Origin: Membranipora membranacea
Taxonomy: Eukaryota > Bryozoa > Gymnolaemata > Cheilostomatida > Membraniporidae
NCBI GenBank assembly: GCA_914767715.1
Contig: OU612067.1
Span: forward strand, 18,607,001 to 18,667,000
Length of the DNA stretch: 60,000 nt
Reading direction: 5' to 3'
The position numbers and the translations under genes are program-made. The first letter of the stretch is position 1, and each line of letters begins with the position of its first letter. Shown here piece after piece: positions 22,701-37,700 of this stretch. The notes beneath the pieces were generated by a model. That model searched no databases. It worked only from the letters and a program-made list of their open reading frames with translations, and had not been told where the DNA came from.

Positions 22701-25700
22701 AGTAGAACTGCGACATCACAGAGACGTACCTACTCTGCTCAAGACAGGGTATATTCTCATCACGGAATACAAATCTCAATAATAGCCTGTGATCCCATGG
22801 TGGCTGCGTATCTAATCAGCTTTCCTTCCCCTCTTTCTGATAAACAATTATGCCTCCTTGGTACTGACAATACGTGTCAATTTTACGTGGCCCAGTAATT
22901 AGTACCTAATATCATGATCAGAGTGTTATTCCAGAATAATTTATTGGCTATCTATGTATATGCATAACGTTGAGGTAAATGCTGACACAAACAAGTACAT
23001 AAAAATGTGGAATCTGACTGACCAAATTATTTTTATTGTCTTCAGAGGAGAGATGAAGAGATTGACTCCCGAGGTCACCCTTATATCAGAGGAGATAAGG
23101 GTAGGGGTCAGGCAAGACAATCCAGCGCTAAATATAGCTATGAGAGTCGATCAAGAAGTGAAAGCAGAGATAGATCGAGGTCTAAATCTGGGTCAGTATT
23201 GCAGTCTTTTCGAACTTATCAGACATTTCAGACTTGTAATTTGTTGTGGCTGCGAGCATACTGAGTACTCTGCTAATAAACAGTTTTTAAAATAAAACCA
23301 TATCTTCATAAGTTGGGCTGGCCTGATGGATTCACCAGTATGTAACATATTAATTCTCTCTTTTATAGTGACCGGAGAGATAAAAGAAGAGGATCTGACT
23401 CTAGCCTCAGTACATTTGATTCTGAGAGCAGTGAGTCACACAGAGAGGGACGTCATTTGACTCCCCATCGGGCGAGTTCAAGAGCTGAGGTACCGAAACT
23501 TTACTTGCAAAAATGTCATCCCTGTTTTCAAGAGATTGACAATTTGCTGTTTCCTGGATATTATCCTCTGTCTATTTTCATAATAATGATATTGCTATAC
23601 CATATATAATAGCCTTGAATATATGGGTTGTCTTACCATCTAAAATATCTGTCAAAATTACATAACCACAAATATATAGCACACCAATACTTTGTAGGGT
23701 TCACCAAACCGATCTAAGTCACCATATCGTGAGGACGGTGATGCTCAACCTCCTATGGTGTGGAAACCTCATCCACCAGCAAAGAAACCACCACCGAATA
23801 CCCCTCGAGATGAACATGGTCGCCCTATCAAAGCTAAAAAACAAGTCAGGGTGAGTAAATCAACAAAACATAATTATTTATAAAAACTCATGTGCAAAGG
23901 ATAACACCCCAACGGGTTCTGATACAGCCAAGATATCTCATCTAGTATATTACCGCGGTTTGGACTAAATCATACAATGACTTCCTATGGCTTAGTATAC
24001 ACCATGAAAAGGGGATCAATTGAATTGGTTACTCACTTAGTTGTCTTTCCAGAAATAAGATAACAAAACTGACCAAATCTATCTATTTGCTATGCGTTTG
24101 TCCCGTGTTGATTGAGATTCCCTAACTTCGAATGGTAACAGATAATTGTCCTTCTATACATGCTCACACCTGTTTTTCCTGCCAGTTATAATTAATCGAT
24201 TGTGCCTTTACAGGGAAGGATGATTCTTCATCGACAAGAGCCTGCGTTTAAACATGAGAAGGATGTGCAAACGTTCTGTGAGGTTACGCTCAAGTATCTC
24301 GGAGGTACCTACAGTCATCAAATACAACAGCAAATTATCGTAGAGCAGCAGCACTGTGGTGGCAACACGCTGACAGTGTTCAAAGAATACGTCAAACCTA
24401 AATGTAAGTCCAGTCAGTTGTCAACTCTTGAATCAGCTTGTCCTTAGTTTTCAAGTTATTTGTTCTGTCACTGCATGAAAAACATTAAAAAAGATGACTG
24501 TAGATTGATTGATGTGCAATAATAGTCTTTATATATAACTAGCTGCCATCTGAAAAATCACAAACACAAAGCATGTAAAAATCTCATATTGTGCCTATCA
24601 TGTTTTAGTATATTGAGATCTTTATTCGTAGCTAACTTCATATTCACCTCCAAGAGACACAGAGGATTTCCGTTCGGATTAACTCTGTATATAGATGGAC
24701 ATCAGGATGCCACAGTCAGCACATGCTGTGAATATAAACATCGTAAAGGAGTGTTACTAGGCAGCAAGTCTAGTCACTTCCTGTTTGTGAGCGTTGAGGG
24801 CGCTCAGCCATGTTATAAGTGTCAGGTAGGTCTAAAATATTTTATTTTTCATTTTAAATTCACACTCATAAACGATTGGCAGAGTATTATTGCTTTCTAA
24901 GTTTGATTTTCTAATAACCTAGCCCAATTACATAGATCAATGTTAAAATGATCAAACGGATTGCAATAGATCTGCCTCTGCCAATCATCAAATCTAAATT
25001 CAACATGTCATTATTTTGACTAGTCTTACATAAAAACAGTGGGCTAATTTTTGAAAAAAACTATATGCTTTGTTTGAAGGTTGAAGCTGAGCTTTCATCT
25101 AAAGCTAAATCTGATAAGGAAAAGCGTGAGGAGAGGAAGAAGGCAAAGGAGGATGCTGAAAAGAAGGAAGAAGAGCAAGGTATATGATATAATAATTTAG
25201 TAATAGAATATGGTATCCTGGTTTCACAATTTACTGTTACGCCACATATTGTGTTCCTCGTAAATCTCTGGCCAAATCCCCCTGTGTGTATGACACAAAA
25301 CTCCGCCACAGACGTATGTTTATAACTAAATAATTTTTCTAACTTAATTGTCTCTTGTTTCCAGCAGATTATGACGAAGACTTTGAGGCAAGTGATGCTG
25401 AGAAAGATGATTATGAAGACGATTTTGATGATGGTGATAAGGACCAATCAGAGGACAGCGCCAGGTCTCCTGCCCAGTCATCACGCAGATCAAGGTCTAA
25501 GTCACCAGTAAATTCTGATGGTGAGGACAAGACAGCAAGAGAGGTAATTATGACTGTTAGAGGGAAACGAGGGTTTGGTAGTGATGTATTAATGTGCAGT
25601 AAAGACTAGGCTCAGCAGCATCAACTTTGTGAACGATGCTCTGCAGAATCTGCACTGAGAAACGTTTCAGCTGCCATTGATCAATCAGGATTTTCTGAAA

Positions 25701-28700
25701 TCCCGGTTGCTTTTGATGACGGAACTGGTGGAAATTGTCAGACTGTCAAAGGACATTGCGTTTCTCATCTCTCATCAAGATGAGCCTAAATTTGTCTCAT
25801 CTCCAGCTCCTCAATTTGGAACGGAAGAAATTAAAATCTTGTCAATACCAGGAGTATAATAGCTCTGCCCCAACCAACAGGCAATCGAATCAGAACTATA
25901 ACTTTGCTATGAGTTGTAGTACGAGGCATGTTGTCATATAACTTTATTATTGTTTGATGACAAGTGACAGCAATGAGTTCTTGGTATGTTTGATCAGGTA
26001 AAGGGATATGATGATGAGCTGGAGGTAAGATCCTCTCGCTCTGGTTCAAAGTCACCGTCCTCTAGTCGACGAGGATCAGATAAACGTCACAAGAAGTCGG
26101 GAAGCAGCTCGAGTCAGTCTGTTACCGTTCCGGTACATGAGAGCGACGATGAATGTAAGTCATTATGTGTGGTATGATAGACATTGTACGGGCAGTACGG
26201 TCATGATAATCATGCCATGTAGGTGTGCCATCTACTCAACATGTATATCATTTCAATGATAAGTTGAATGTAATTTTTATATCTAGAAAAAACTGTGAGA
26301 ATCAGCTAGTACTATCTGCTTTTTCTAACTCCTAGACTGTGTCTGTAACTAGAACTATGTATTTCTATATGTGGCCGAGATGTTCAAGCTTGCAGTTAAA
26401 ACAATTAACATGTTGATTTTTAACAATAGTATCAACTAAAGAAATAGTTGAGCACTATTTGGATAGCATGAGCAGGGAATCCTCAAACTCTAAAAGGGTT
26501 TCTCCTGCCCCTACCAAACATGAGGAACTCAGTGATGGTTTGTATTGATTCGTTAGCTACTGTGGAAGATTGCACAAAGTATACTACTCAGCTACGCTAC
26601 AGCACCAAAATTATTTCAATTGATCAAGTACTTCTATTGTTTCCCCTTTTGGTTTCTACTCCTCTCCTTCTAAAAGCTTAATTTCATTTTGATCTTGTCT
26701 CATTGGCTATAATTTCATATCTGGCTTCTGTCTTGTACAGTTTTCTTTCTCTGGAATAGTTGCGAAGTCTTATCATCAGTAAATCAAAGTACTAAATCGC
26801 TCATTATGTGGATAAAAAATTGATTGAAATGAAGTTGATATATGCAAAGCGTAATGTGACATCGCTAAGGCAGTTCTTTGAGCTAAGATTGATGTATTTT
26901 TGACAGCTGAGAAAGGGTCCGCAAGAAGTGTGAGATCAGATCACTCCCGGCACTCTCACTTGTCAGCAGATAGCGCGAAGATCTCTGAGAGATCCAAGCA
27001 TTCCATCAGATCAGAAGACTCTCAGAAAAGCCCTCGATCTGATCGATCAATTAAATCAGATCGCTCAAACCGCTCTGGAAACTCGAAGAGCAGTGTGAAA
27101 AGTGCTAAATCTGATAGATCTAAAGATAGCCCGAGGTCAGACAAATCTGATGATCGTGTGCCAAGTCCTAAGTCTACCAGATCTAAGAGATCATCGGTGG
27201 GATCGATTTATACTGAGAAGTCTGATGAAGGAGAAGGCAATGGGTTCACTCCAGCTCCCAAAAAGGTAAAGCATAGACACACTGAAATATCTAGCTATCA
27301 TTGAAAGACTGTTTCCATTAAAACTATGATAATTTCTCCTGTATAAATACAAGATGTATATACAATACATTCTGTAATTCAACCTCAGCATGTAATTTCT
27401 CTGTAATTAGGTTCTGTTATGTTTAAAAAGCATTGACCAGAATTATATGTCCTGATAAACAAGAATCGCTGATGAGAAATCATATGTTGTCTTCTCAACA
27501 ACAATGAGAGGGCAACTCCGGAATTGTGTATTCGGCCGTAACCACAAAGTAGCTATCAAAGTATGGCTTTCTATTTTTTATGTAATATTAAGCTGAGTGA
27601 CCTGTTCTGTAGGATGATGATAATGTATCAGTTAAAAGTGATCGCTCAGCAAAGTCTGTGAATTCAGCATCATCTGAGTCTACTGTTAAATCTCACGGGT
27701 CTAAGAAGTCAGCAGCCAGCAGCGTTGGATCGGGTAGTACTGCAAAGTCTGTGAGCTCTGATAAGCCTGCTGTACAGCCAGCGCCTCAGGTCAGCAGATA
27801 ACTTACTCATTTACCTTACCCTTTTTTTTAATTCATTTTATTGACTGCCATAATCATTTCGAAGAATATTTTCCACAAGAGTCCAGAAAAAAAATTACAG
27901 ACCTAATTGATCTAACGAAAGTGAAAACAAATAAATCGTTTATGTCAGTGATATGCTGATACAGGTAATGCTTAATTTGTATATCCTTCCCGAGGGTTGA
28001 ATATCTCCATTTTTATGCATACTAAATTTTCTTTATTTGTTTCCACAGAAGAAGTCTATAGAGGATAATGCGTTCTACACCATATCTACAGCACTAGCCA
28101 TGGATTGTAGCTCACGAGATGGTGACAATATAACAGTCAATGGGAAAACCGGCTCAGTAAGTTATCATACTAATTGCATCAGGTAAAGATTTTTCTAATA
28201 GATTTTAGATGAGCAATTGGGGTGACTTGGAAACCTCTTTTGGGTGGTGTCTTTTCCTTAGCCTGAGCCGTATAGAAATAGATCTCCAGAGAGAGAATGA
28301 GCATTCCTTTCAGTCACATGAACCGAAACCTAATAGGCTTGAACAGATAATGAAGTAAGAAAACTTGCATCTAGATTCAGTAATGTTAAAAGGCAGCTTC
28401 GCCTTAGTAGGGACCTAAACCAACAATCATGTTACAAAGCAAGGTTCTAACCTGAGTCTCTGACCTTTATGGGTATATCGGTTAATTCGTCAGTGTGAGA
28501 CAATGGGATTAAATATGATTTTATATTTTCATGATAATTTGTTTTGTTTTATTTTAACTTATTTAGTTATCAGACCTGGTTGAGATTCTAGCTCAAGCTA
28601 AAGACCTGATGAAGCTTTGTATGCCGAGTTGTAATATCACCGATGGGGAAGTGTCTCAGATCATCACCTCATTGATCAACTCCAAGTGCCAGCTCATGGT

Positions 28701-31700
28701 ATGTCTCTCAATGTTATACAGGATATCTGTGTGATTGACCATGAACGCTTGACAACATGAGTTTACATTTCATGATGACGGAAAAATCATATCATTAATT
28801 ATGAAAAATTATGAAATTATATTTTTATGCAAACATTTGATAGAATCCCACACAATGATATATTTTAGAAAAAAAACAAATTGTCGGACTCTTTCAGACG
28901 GGTTGCTGCTCTAAGCTCAAATAGTTCACCACATTTTAGTTATAACGAAGGTCTAAGAGATAAAAGCATACATAGTATACTGCTTATTTATCATATAGAT
29001 TATGAAATAAGTATTCGTGTTTTTTAGGAGCTTGATTTGTCTGGAAATCCCCTTGGCTTACAAGGAGGATTGTCTGTGATTTCTGTAGTCCAGTCCAAGA
29101 GTACATCACTCAGGAGTATCAAGTAAGTGTTGCATTTAAAAAGATATAAGTAACATATAAAATTGAGGATACTATAAAGCCAGGAAATTTGACAATGATG
29201 GTTTAGTGCAAACCATCCACGATTTCATTTCATATTCTTGGTCTATGTTTTCAGACTCAATGACACAAAAGTGACAACGATTGTGACAGCAGAACTCGTC
29301 AAGAAGCTACAGATATACAAAGTAAACCTGAGCAGCCTTTGGCTCGATAACTGTCTGGAAGGTAAGAAAAAAAATCATTGTTTGTTAATTTGCCTCTCTA
29401 CTGCTTTCTCCCACGTGGCTTTCTTCTGCTGTTTTTGCCTTATCACACCTATGTATGGTATGGTTCCACATTTGATGTTGCCTCAAATGTCCAGTGTTAT
29501 CTATTCAAATGAGCATATTGACTCAAAAAAAAGCTCTCACATTATGTTAATTTCTGTGTGCTCATCTTGGCGTATTGTAGATGGCGAAACGTACTCAATG
29601 AAAGACTTAGCTCTGAGCCTATGTGGTCTTATCCAGCGACCCGGATCTAAACTCAGAAATCTCAGTGTCAGTCATGTAAGTCAACTACAACTCAAGAATT
29701 ATTTTCTCTGTCATGTTATATTATACACACACAATAAGTTGAGGGAGTTATGGCTCTATAATTCTTAGTTATTGGCATAAAGATTTTGTGCATTGAAAGG
29801 TCCCTGGTAGTATATCTAACCCGATTGCGATGAAGTGAGCTCCGCCCTTACGTCATCCTGAAGGAGGGATTCTCAAATAAAAAGTTTTCTAACAAATAAT
29901 AACAGCACTTCTGTTTCAAGTCATTATTCCTCACAGGATGGTCACAGTGACATGGGGAATCCATATATTTGGTTAGATATACTCCCAGGGGCCTCCCAAT
30001 ACACACAATCTTTAATGTGTGAGTTAAGAGAGTTAACTACTTAGACTGGCCAATCATTTCTGAAAATACTCACTTTAGTTATCCTCACTCATAAAAAAGC
30101 CAACGGCAGCTATTCTTTCATTGAGGATACACTTTATCATCTATCATAGCAAGTTTTGATTGTTTGTTACAGTTGAACACGGCCATGGTAGAGTTGGTGT
30201 GTACTGGTATAACTGAGGCTGAAGCAACAATGGCTCAAGTTGCCTTCCATAAGATTCAAGGTATTACAGAGTTCGCTGGAATATCACCGATTCGTCTCAA
30301 TGCTAAGTCCACTATAACTACTCTGTCTCTGGCTAACAACGACCTTAACGACGCAGTGATGGAGAAGATACTTGACTATTGGAGAAAAAACGAACCAAAC
30401 ATAACTAATGTTATCCTTCGACCCGGGAACGAGGAGTTATCGGATCGATATCTGAAAAAGGTTCAGTACTGGTCAGAGGGCCGCGAGGAGGAGGCTGATG
30501 AGTCAGCACAGGAAAAGGAGGCGGAGTCTGATAATGGAGGAGGCAACACCAGTTCATCTGAGTCTGATACAACTGGGGATGAATCTACAGCCCAAAGCAA
30601 AGCCTCAACCACAGTGAGTAGTAATCAGCATATTCACTTAATTCATTAAGTTTATTTTGAAACTCTATGGAAACTACAAAAATTGTAATAATTGGTACAA
30701 AAGGAGCTGAATACTGAGTTATCCTCTCTTTGTACAAGGGAGGCAATGCTTGCTTCTATCAAATGTATCAGAGACAGCAACAATAATTTGCATTGGCAAG
30801 ATGAGCGACTGATTAATTCCTGTTAATGACATTTTATGAACAGATTGAGGGCATTTATAGCTACACATCTACAATCATTAAGTTTTAATACATCCTGCAT
30901 CATAGTCTTCAATGGTAACCGCTAAACCACGCCCTTCGATGTGTAACGGTAACCTAAAGTGATTGAAGGAACACGAACTGGTACCAGCCAAAATTGAACC
31001 AATACTATTTCCATGATTTAAAAGCTCCTGAAATTGTTGTGAAATCGATACATAGTATTTCACTGATAGAATCATGTTTGACACACAGAATGCAAACAAA
31101 AAATTGATTTAAAACATGTAAGCTCCTCAATCCAGTTTTGTTGATTCTTTTCTCTCAGGTTGTTGGTAAGCCTCCGCTTCCCCCAAACCGGATGGCCTCC
31201 AGACAGGACTCCGCTGTCAGCAGTTCTGAGACTGAAACAGAGACTGAGACAGAAAAGTCTGAGTCTGAACAATCTGAGAAAGAAAAGGAAGCAAAACCAG
31301 TTCAACCAACTGTGCAACAGAAGACAGGTAAGCTTTGCATTGAATCCCTACTTTTACTGTCTGTTATTCTCTGTTTACCCAACAGGAAAAATAGCGCAGA
31401 GTGAAAATATGTGAGTTCATGGCATGAAATGAGAAACTGAAGTTGAATCAACTTGTAATCCACTTGCACACCGGCAAAGTTTAAGTTACGATGCATGTTT
31501 TCACCTGAAAGATGGCATATCTTGATAATCACCAAATACAGCATACCTCAATCAATCATACTGTGTGGTCACTCACTATACTTTACTGTGTGGTCACTCA
31601 CTATACTTTACTGTGTGTCTGTCCTCTCTGACTTTCTGAATGTATTCACTCACTGGTTCACTTCACATTTTGTTCAATGTTCAGTTGAAGAGCCTAAGAA

Positions 31701-34700
31701 GCCTTCCGGCGAAGCTGAAACCTCATCAAGTGAAGAGGAAACTGAGACTGAGGATGAGACTGAAACGGAATCACAGAAAAAAGATAAATCTAAAGTCACA
31801 CTAGCTACCTCATCGGAATCAGGAGATTCATCTACACCAAGGAGTGATACAACGACACCCAGAGGTCAAAAATCCTAATCTCTCACTCAGTTATAGATTT
31901 CGCTAGATTTAGTTTAGTTGTCTTGATTGAAATACATTGCAATTTCTGTTATGAGACAACATTATTAGCAGCTGCTAGTATCCACTGTTCAATATAGGCG
32001 GCTAAAGAAAGACTGCAGCTACTGTAGAGCTATAGGTTGTAGGTTAAATGCGCTCAACAATTCGTAAAGACATTGCTGCTGGCTGCTATGAGAGTGAATT
32101 TCTGCTGACTTTTACTTACTTTCTGTTTGTTGCTGTCACCTCCCACATTGTCTGGTTGGATCGCAGTGTCACTGTATGCCACCTGTCTTGAGTGGATGTT
32201 CAAGCACTATTTATTTTAACATGATCTTATTGAATAACTGATTTCCGTGGTTATCCAAATTAGTGGTGCTCTCCGATACCTGTTAATGATGCGGAGTATC
32301 TCATATCCGTCCAAAGACTTATACCCAAAGGTACCAGATTGAGCCGATTTCAGCTCCTCTAACTCTTATTCCATGATTGTTTCACATGCAATGCATAGTG
32401 GTATTTTTAATCACTAACTTCACATCCTTGTTTTTTTTTTTTATCAATATTATATCTTGTGATGGATTTCGTAATTTTCTATAGCAGTGTATACAAGTTA
32501 TTTTCTCAGCAGAATAAACCATTTTTCTGTAATAGATTATGTTTTACGTGAATATGGGGATGTTTGATGACCACAGGAGTGAGCCATGATTAGTCCTAAC
32601 GATAGATGATTAATTTGTGTCTGCCATCCTTGGAGTGATTTAAGTTTTGTATTCTGTATTCATTTATAAAATCAAAAGCCCTAAAAACCCAAATCCAGGG
32701 ATCAATCAACCAGGTTTGATGTAAGAAGTTATTGAAAGCCTATGACCGAAGTAAGATATTGACGGTTTTTTCCCATCAGTTATTTTAGCTGCTAGACACA
32801 AGCGAATTTAGTTGACACATATGCAGCTTTACTCTAAGAAACTTGTGTCATGCTGGACCATACCTTCTTATATCAAACCTTGGTAGGTATTGTGGAGTGG
32901 AACAAAACTAATCAGTCTCCTCCAGTAACATTCAGATACTAACCTCTGAACATAAATTATATCTATATTATCTCCCAAGTAGTCGGCTAGTACCTTACCT
33001 ATGGATGCACTGCTACAAACTTATGTTGCTTTCTTATACGTTATGATCTTTCTGCCTCACATGTTTGCAAATAGCTTTCTTGCGTTTAAACGGACTGGAT
33101 GTTGGATTGAAAATGTCACGCATTTGTTATTTAGTGGCTAGCAGATATTTATTAGCTCTTCATTTTCTTCCTTCTCCTTCTCTCAATGTTGTGTTTACTG
33201 TTGTTTATAGCGACGACCCCTCTCTCTTCTAAACCAAAGACTGGTCAAGAGATAACTGATGATGTCACAGACATCGTACCGATTTCCTCTACAGGAAAAT
33301 CACTAGAAGAGCTTGTAACTGGTCAGGCTGAAATCAAACTTTCAGGTCTAGATGAAGATCAGGTATGATTATCGTTTTAATATTGCATATTACATTGTCT
33401 GGTGATATATCTATATAAAGTGCCATCCTCGTAGCTGCAAAATTTTGGTCCTAGCATTAAATTATTGCAGTTTTGCAGCAAGATTAATGTTGCACATAGC
33501 ATTGAGGTATACTGGTAAGGGCATTGCTATTGCTACTGCTATGAAGAACTCGTAGGTTTGAATCTGTGTCAAATCACCGGAAAGGTTTGTTCTCTGCTCT
33601 GACTCGAAGGCTTACAGTCTTAAACTTATTGTTTCACTGTAACAGGTAGATGAGCTGGTAATATTACTGAGAAACCACCAGGATGTTCGAGTCCTGAAGC
33701 TGATGGACACTTCTCTGAATGATGTATTACTTGGTCTGTCTGACGCTCTCAAAGGTCAAAAGTATCTTCAGGTTAGTTTGTCATCTGTGTACAGCTAGAT
33801 GAGACCTACATTTCCCTGTGACCATTTGACCATGTGACCATGTGACCATGACTCCATGAGGACGATAGTATTACTGTCGAGTTTTGCGGTGGTCTGTGTC
33901 TGTCCTTCAGCAGAGCAATGAAATTAAAAAAACTGAATCTCAGTTTCAATTCAAGTGAGATTCATACTTATCCAAAACATTTCTGACGGAGACAAGAAGG
34001 ATTTAAGTTTCAATTCATAATTTAGAATCCTTACACGATTGTCTTGAACGTTACCCTTCTGGCCGTCTTAGACATGCTCATGGGGCAAAGACTGTTTTTT
34101 GAGGCAAATGTGCATCACACTTAATGAGATTCTTTTTTAAAAGTCCATAGTTCCATACACTAGTAGCAAGCTCTTATTATGACAAAGTATATGCATACAT
34201 TTTTCGCAACATTTAATGTTTGTGGTAGCTAATAAATCAATCAATCAATCAAATCAATCCTTACTAAAACTATACTGGAGATTGAAGATATTTTACTTTT
34301 GGTCCATATTTTAGTTTCAGAGTTCCGTCTAGAACGAAGTTTAAAAAATATACAGGCTTGTTCAGTGTCCCCAAGTTATAACTTGGGGACACTGAACAAA
34401 AATAGAGGTTTAGCTGTACTCGCTTTAGAAAAACTGAGACAACTCTTGATTATGTTTTCAGTCTTCACCGTCTCAGTTCTATGATAATAGTGAGCTTTCC
34501 ACAACTTTCTGATCATATCTATGTATATTACAGGAGCTTGTACTCGCTAACTGTAGTCTTGAGAGTGGAAACTGTGCAAATATCGCTAAGATTGTGAAGA
34601 AACATACTAAAACATTGCAAGTCCTCTCGTAAGTGATATTACCGATATTCATTTCTTAGATCTGAGAATTAGCAGGCCGGTTAAGTTGAATACTTTGCTT

Positions 34701-37700
34701 GTGAGAATTGCATTGTTAGATACTGAGAGATGTAAATGTCGTGAGACATATGAAGGCAATATGGTAGCACATATCATAGTTGGGATGGCATTGAAGGTCA
34801 AAGACTTCGGTGTTGTTTAACGACTAGTTCTGCGATTATTACATTAAATAAGATTAATGAAGATCCATTGGTTGTCATCAGATCTGCATTATTGTCTGGG
34901 AATTTGACCAACTGTTTGGGGCTATCAGGTTAAGAAAAGATTTTCGTACTTCCATTAATGCCTATACCATCTTATCTATGTTGCTCACATACGCAGTGCA
35001 GCTTCTAATTCTAGCAAGTCATGAATGGGTCAATCATGTGCTAAGTCCTACTATTGGTCAGACATAATAAATGATTGAAAACAAGTGAACATGCGGTAAA
35101 GTGAATTTCGTAATACACACATATCTATCTAGAAACACATGGCACAGATCTTTACCCCCCCCCACCCCATACCTGAAATAGAAATAGAAATGGACAAGGC
35201 AATCTGACATGTGAAATGTTCCCGAAATGTTAGTGTGTTTATTCTATTTTCCTCTTATTTTTTAGCCTGAGAGGTAACAATCTCGGAGACTCGGGCGCTG
35301 CCTCAATCATTAAAGAAGTGTCTGATGTGGCTACCGATGCCTACAACTCTCGTCTGCAACGACAGGCTAAAGATCTAGTCAGTAAATCACTAACAGGTAT
35401 ATACATTTGTAATGTGAAGTCTATGCATGTACATATAAATACAAATATGTGCCTGTTGGTCTCCTAGATCTATAGCTAAACATTTGTGTAATTTATAAAT
35501 GTAATATCACCGTTGTTCTCTGTGGTCCGTTGTGTGAATTTTGTGCATATGAAAAGTTTGGAATTCGCATGATTGAAAAACCAGACACAACTGTTCTAAT
35601 CTATAGTATTTATAACAACAAAAGTTTTAATGTGAGCTGTTCAATTAATCCACCTGTTGTATTGTCGTATTGCTGAAAGGTGCTATCAATGTTGTTTATG
35701 GAAAAGGTATGAATATCTAAGATTGTTTTGGCGGCCGAAACGATAAAAAATGCCCAAACAGCTACAGAATTAACTCCCGCTAATTTTGACCGCAAGCTCA
35801 GTTGTATTTTGTTTTCATCTAAAGTGGTTGTTGTTTTCTCACTGCCTGCTACGCATCATGCAATGCTTGTCTGCCTTAGAAATTATTTGATATCAAATTG
35901 TACAAGGTAGAGCCAGAGACTTAAACTAAGATCTAGTCTCATATAGCACATCAAAACAGACCTGGTATCTCAGAGCATCAAAGTTATCTGTAAATGACGT
36001 TATTTGTGATATCAATGTTATTAGTTTTCCAATTTTGCCTGTTTCTCGGTCCGGTTTTGATATTTTTCAATCGAATCCAGCCCTATTAAAGAAATTAAAC
36101 AGCCAATGGTTGTAGAATTGGTGAGCTGAGGTAAGGTAAGCATGCTCTCCCTGAATGGTAGAAGCATCTTGTTTACCTTTGGGTGTGGCTGACTTAGCCG
36201 TTACAGGTGTGAAATATGTACAAGATAACTGGAGATATGGGAGGGTATTAATTAAACCAAAGTTCGCATAGCTTACATTCCTAAACAGTATCAGTTGTGT
36301 TACATATGGTGAATTATTGAGGCCAGTTGAATATCTAGGACTAAGACATCATTTTTATGACATTGTCTTTATTATAGCCGCTGTCAAAAAAACAGGTAAA
36401 CATTTTTATTGCTTCACCTAGAATGTAGATAAACTAAATTTGGATGGAACAATGATTCTTCTCTATGTTAATCATTAAACATCTACTACTGATTGATTGG
36501 TAATTTAGGTCCCACTGTGTGTGATTGATCCCTCCCTCCCTCCCTCCCTCCCTCCCTCCCTCCCTCCCTCCCTCCCTCCCTCCCGTTACAAAACCTCCAG
36601 TCTTTGTTACAAAGAAGTCTCCTTTTTGATTGATTTGATGTAAAGACGTTCCTTACTTGAAAATATTTCGAGAAACAATCAACATAACCAACTGAAGCGA
36701 AATAGAACAAAGATTTGTGGCAGATGGTTGTATAATTTCAGTTGTAATATCACATTTGGGTGTAATATCACATTTGGTTGTAATATCACTTCTGATGTTA
36801 GTACCTCCCATATGACCTGACAATCAAGAAATTTCCTATAAACTCAACATTTATTCGTATATTTTAAATGAGGGTTTAATACTAAAACCGCAATCATTCA
36901 TTGCTTTGTGACTCATATCATGGCAGCTTCACATTCTAATGCTGCTGTTTATTTCTCTCGCTTGACTAATTGACTAATAACTCTTAGATGTGTGAGTTGG
37001 TTAACAAGTTTTGATAAGGAAGGTTGAATATTTTAGATTTTGCTGTTAATGAAATTTTCAGTCATAGAGAATGGTAATTGCTTCACCCTCCAATGTATTT
37101 ACTCCAGTACCTGAATTATAACAGCTTCATATCGTATCGTATGGTAGCAATCAAGAAGACACTGCCATAAACCTAGATGCCAACAAAATATAAGTTTGCA
37201 CATATTTATATATAACCTCCAGGCTGGAATTCACCACACACAGAAATATATCAAAAATGTATTTTCCAATCCTTACTTAATTCAATTCTGTTCACTATAA
37301 GCAAACTCAAACTTAACAATCTCTTTCAATCAATTCAATTTCTTATGTTATACAATTTTTGTTACAGATGCTATGAAGTCTGACTCAATGGTATCTATAG
37401 TAACAGAGGGATCTGATGATGTTAAAGGTTCAGATTCATCTCCCCTGCCCCCCGTATCACCTCCAGCTCTAGAGACATTAATCCTGTCCGACTGTAGGAT
37501 TGGTAACGCTACCACTGAGCAGGTCAGTCACAATGGGCTTAGCCAATGCATTCTGTTTTTATTCACAATGGTTCCATGCCTCGAATGGGTGGTCAACTCC
37601 AATGTCAAATGGTGAATGCCTACGATTTCCATGATGAAAAGAGATCTGCCCGCCCTGGGCGTCCCGCATGAAATCTATTGTTCCATGCGGCTATCCATTC

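Noticed and set aside
25677-25941. Two overlapping ~60-codon frames in an intron of the ERICH3-LRR gene
   Set aside because: They lie between exons 25365-25543 and 25998-26154, lack similarity to anything recognised, and overlap in different frames.
29238-29768. 176-codon plus-strand frame
   Set aside because: It joins parts of two LRR exons across an intron that has clear GTAAGA and TTGTAG splice sites with matching phase.
31159-31878. Separate small acidic gene (SETETE-rich)
   Set aside because: Both segments are bounded by splice sites in phase with the upstream LRR exon and downstream exons, so they are exons of the ERICH3-LRR gene.
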